DNA of 14,651 bases from JAPLGZ01 sp038318235. GTDB lineage: Bacteria > Chloroflexota > Anaerolineae > Caldilineales > Caldilineaceae. A model generated the notes under the pieces. The model was not told the origin of the DNA, did not search any database, and worked only from the letters and a program-made list of their open reading frames with translations. This document shows positions 13,656 through 14,651 of the stretch, piece by piece (position 1 is the first letter of the stretch; each line of letters begins with the position of its first letter). Both the position numbers and the translations under genes were made by a program. The DNA lies in contig JBBQBY010000144.1 in NCBI GenBank assembly GCA_038318235.1, positions 1-14,651 of the forward strand, given 5' to 3'.

Positions 13656-14570
13656 TTATTGATTCTCGCCACCGTAATAAACCCAGCGCGCCGACGAGCG
13701 AAAAATTGCAATCGTAAACAAGACAACCAACACAAATAAGACCCAAGCCTGGGCGGATGCATAGCCCATTTTAAAGAATTTGAAAGCATTCCGATAGAGG
13801 TAGATGCCATAAAATTCGGTGGACAAATTGGGCCCGCCCTCGGTCAGCAGCCAGCCGATGGTGAAATATTGAAACATGTTGATCAGACTGGTGAGCAGGA
13901 CGAACAGTACGGCTGGCGTACACATTGGGATCGTAATATGCCAGAAGCGCCGCCAGCTATTGGCGCCATCAACCAAGGCTGCATCATACAGTGAGCGCGG
14001 TACATCCTGCAAGGCGGCCAAGAAGATCACCATCGCTCCACCTTGCGCCCAGGCGTGAATGATGATCAATGAATTCTTCGCCAAACTCGTTGAAGATAGC
14101 CAAGGGACAGCCGCAATGTCATAATTCGCCAGAATCGAATTGATTAGGCCATAGCGCGGATTGTAAATCCACAGCCAAACCATGGCGGTAGCGACGGCTG
14201 GCACAATCGAAGGCAGAAAAAAAACTGTGCGAAAAAAAGGTCGTAACTTCAGGTCGTTATTTAACAGTACCGCCAACAAAAAGGCCACGAGCACGCCAAC
14301 CGGCACACCGACTGCTACGAAATAGAGTGTATTGCTTGTGACAACTCTGAATTTCTCGTCATGAAAAAAGAGTTCGGTAAAATTTTCTAGACCAATCCAA
14401 CGTGGGGGATTGAGGATATCGTAGCGGGTGAAGCTGTAGTAGAGCGAAGCGATAATGGGGTAGACCGTCCAAGCCAGAAAGCCAAGCAGCCAGGGCGAAA
14501 CGAACGCCATCCCCTTGCCATAATTGATCAGATCGCGCTTGCGCACGTTACCAAAGACACGCATCGTCAT
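13656..14570 (-). CDS. ABC sugar transporter permease, MalF/UgpA type
   Basis: A 304-residue inner-membrane subunit forming the channel with the MalG-type protein. Segment 1 is at about 17-44 (GKGMAFVSPWLLGFLAWTVY), followed by the family-typical SLYYSFTRYDILNPPRWIGL, ENFTELF. The EAA loop reads DVPRSLYDAALVDGANSWRR then FWHITIPMCTPA. WLLTEGGP corresponds to the 'xxLTxGGP' motif of this family. ATG 14570 has AAGGAG 7 nt upstream; a second ATG two codons in is less well placed. A solute-binding protein gene is expected to the right, beyond the window edge. Confidence 0.94.
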   Translation of the reverse strand: MTMRVFGNVRKRDLINYGKGMAFVSPWLLGFLAWTVYPIIASLYYSFTRYDILNPPRWIGLENFTELFFHDEKFRVVTSNTLYFVAVGVPVGVLVAFLLAVLLNNDLKLRPFFRTVFFLPSIVPAVATAMVWLWIYNPRYGLINSILANYDIAAVPWLSSTSLAKNSLIIIHAWAQGGAMVIFLAALQDVPRSLYDAALVDGANSWRRFWHITIPMCTPAVLFVLLTSLINMFQYFTIGWLLTEGGPNLSTEFYGIYLYRNAFKFFKMGYASAQAWVLFVLVVLFTIAIFRSSARWVYYGGENQ

Positions 14571-14601
14571 AGGTTTCTCCTTAAAAGGGATTAGGGATAC
14601 G

Positions 14602-14645
14602 GGATTAAGGGTCCAGAGATAGGCCTATCTCTGGACCCTTAATCC
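14602..14645. repeat. Perfect 44-bp palindrome upstream of the permease genes
   Basis: Two 22-bp arms meet at AGGCCT with no spacer: 14602-14623 is the exact reverse complement of 14624-14645. GGGATTA is repeated at 14587-14593 and 14601-14607 beside it. It sits 31 nt before the MalF-type start, in the position between binding-protein and permease genes where stem-loops often lie. No T-run follows on the minus strand, so full termination is unlikely. Confidence 0.95.
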
Positions 14646-14651
14646 TTGGCC

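Overview
The window looks like a bacterial chromosome segment. The gene families, a mix of sugar-catabolism genes with many small toxin-antitoxin-like pairs, and an Rpn/DUF4351 nuclease of the kind common in Chloroflexota and Cyanobacteria suggest a Chloroflexota-type heterotroph. That placement is inference (roughly even odds); there is no rRNA or marker gene to settle it.

Layout. Positions 2-1726 (+) hold an SLC13-type anion permease with two TrkA-C domains, cut by the left window edge. A spacer with interlocking hairpins and a candidate extended -10 promoter follows. Then come an Rpn-like PD-(D/E)XK nuclease (1933-2904, +), a decayed SnoaL/ester-cyclase remnant on the minus strand (about 3012-3152) and a SAM methyltransferase (3165-3794, +). 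From 3811 to the right edge every gene is on the minus strand.

The minus strand reads, from right to left, as follows. (a) Two ABC sugar-permease subunits (14570 to 12705), preceded by a perfect 44-bp palindrome and followed 4 nt later by a DUF4258/DUF2283 pair. (b) A consensus-like promoter (12064-12092), then an SDR epimerase/dehydrogenase overlapping a Gfo/Idh oxidoreductase, ending in a strong terminator (9967-10002). (c) A perfect-consensus sigma70 promoter (9935-9963), then a Phd/RelE-type toxin-antitoxin pair and a Mrp-family Fe-S P-loop ATPase. (d) A promoter (8436-8464), then a DUF4160/DUF2442 pair, a 33-codon broken start of an oxidoreductase gene, a RelE/Phd pair, the intact Gfo/Idh oxidoreductase, a GHMP sugar kinase and a sugar-1-phosphate nucleotidyltransferase. 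The genes of (d) are packed with gaps of 25 nt or less or with overlaps, so they probably form one operon.

The metabolic theme is uptake and conversion of sugars or sugar acids: ABC import, two Gfo/Idh and one SDR oxidoreductases, and a kinase plus nucleotidyltransferase that would make a nucleotide sugar. The kinase carries LGAHIDHQ where galactokinase has GEHTDY, as I recall for plant galacturonokinase, so uronic-acid salvage is an alternative to galactose salvage.

The most striking feature is an exact 66-bp direct duplication of the 5' end of the Gfo/Idh gene (6934-6999 and 7614-7679), flanking the RelE/Phd pair. The toxin-antitoxin pair appears to have been placed inside the start of the oxidoreductase gene while the gene was given a new start, recently enough that the two copies are still identical.
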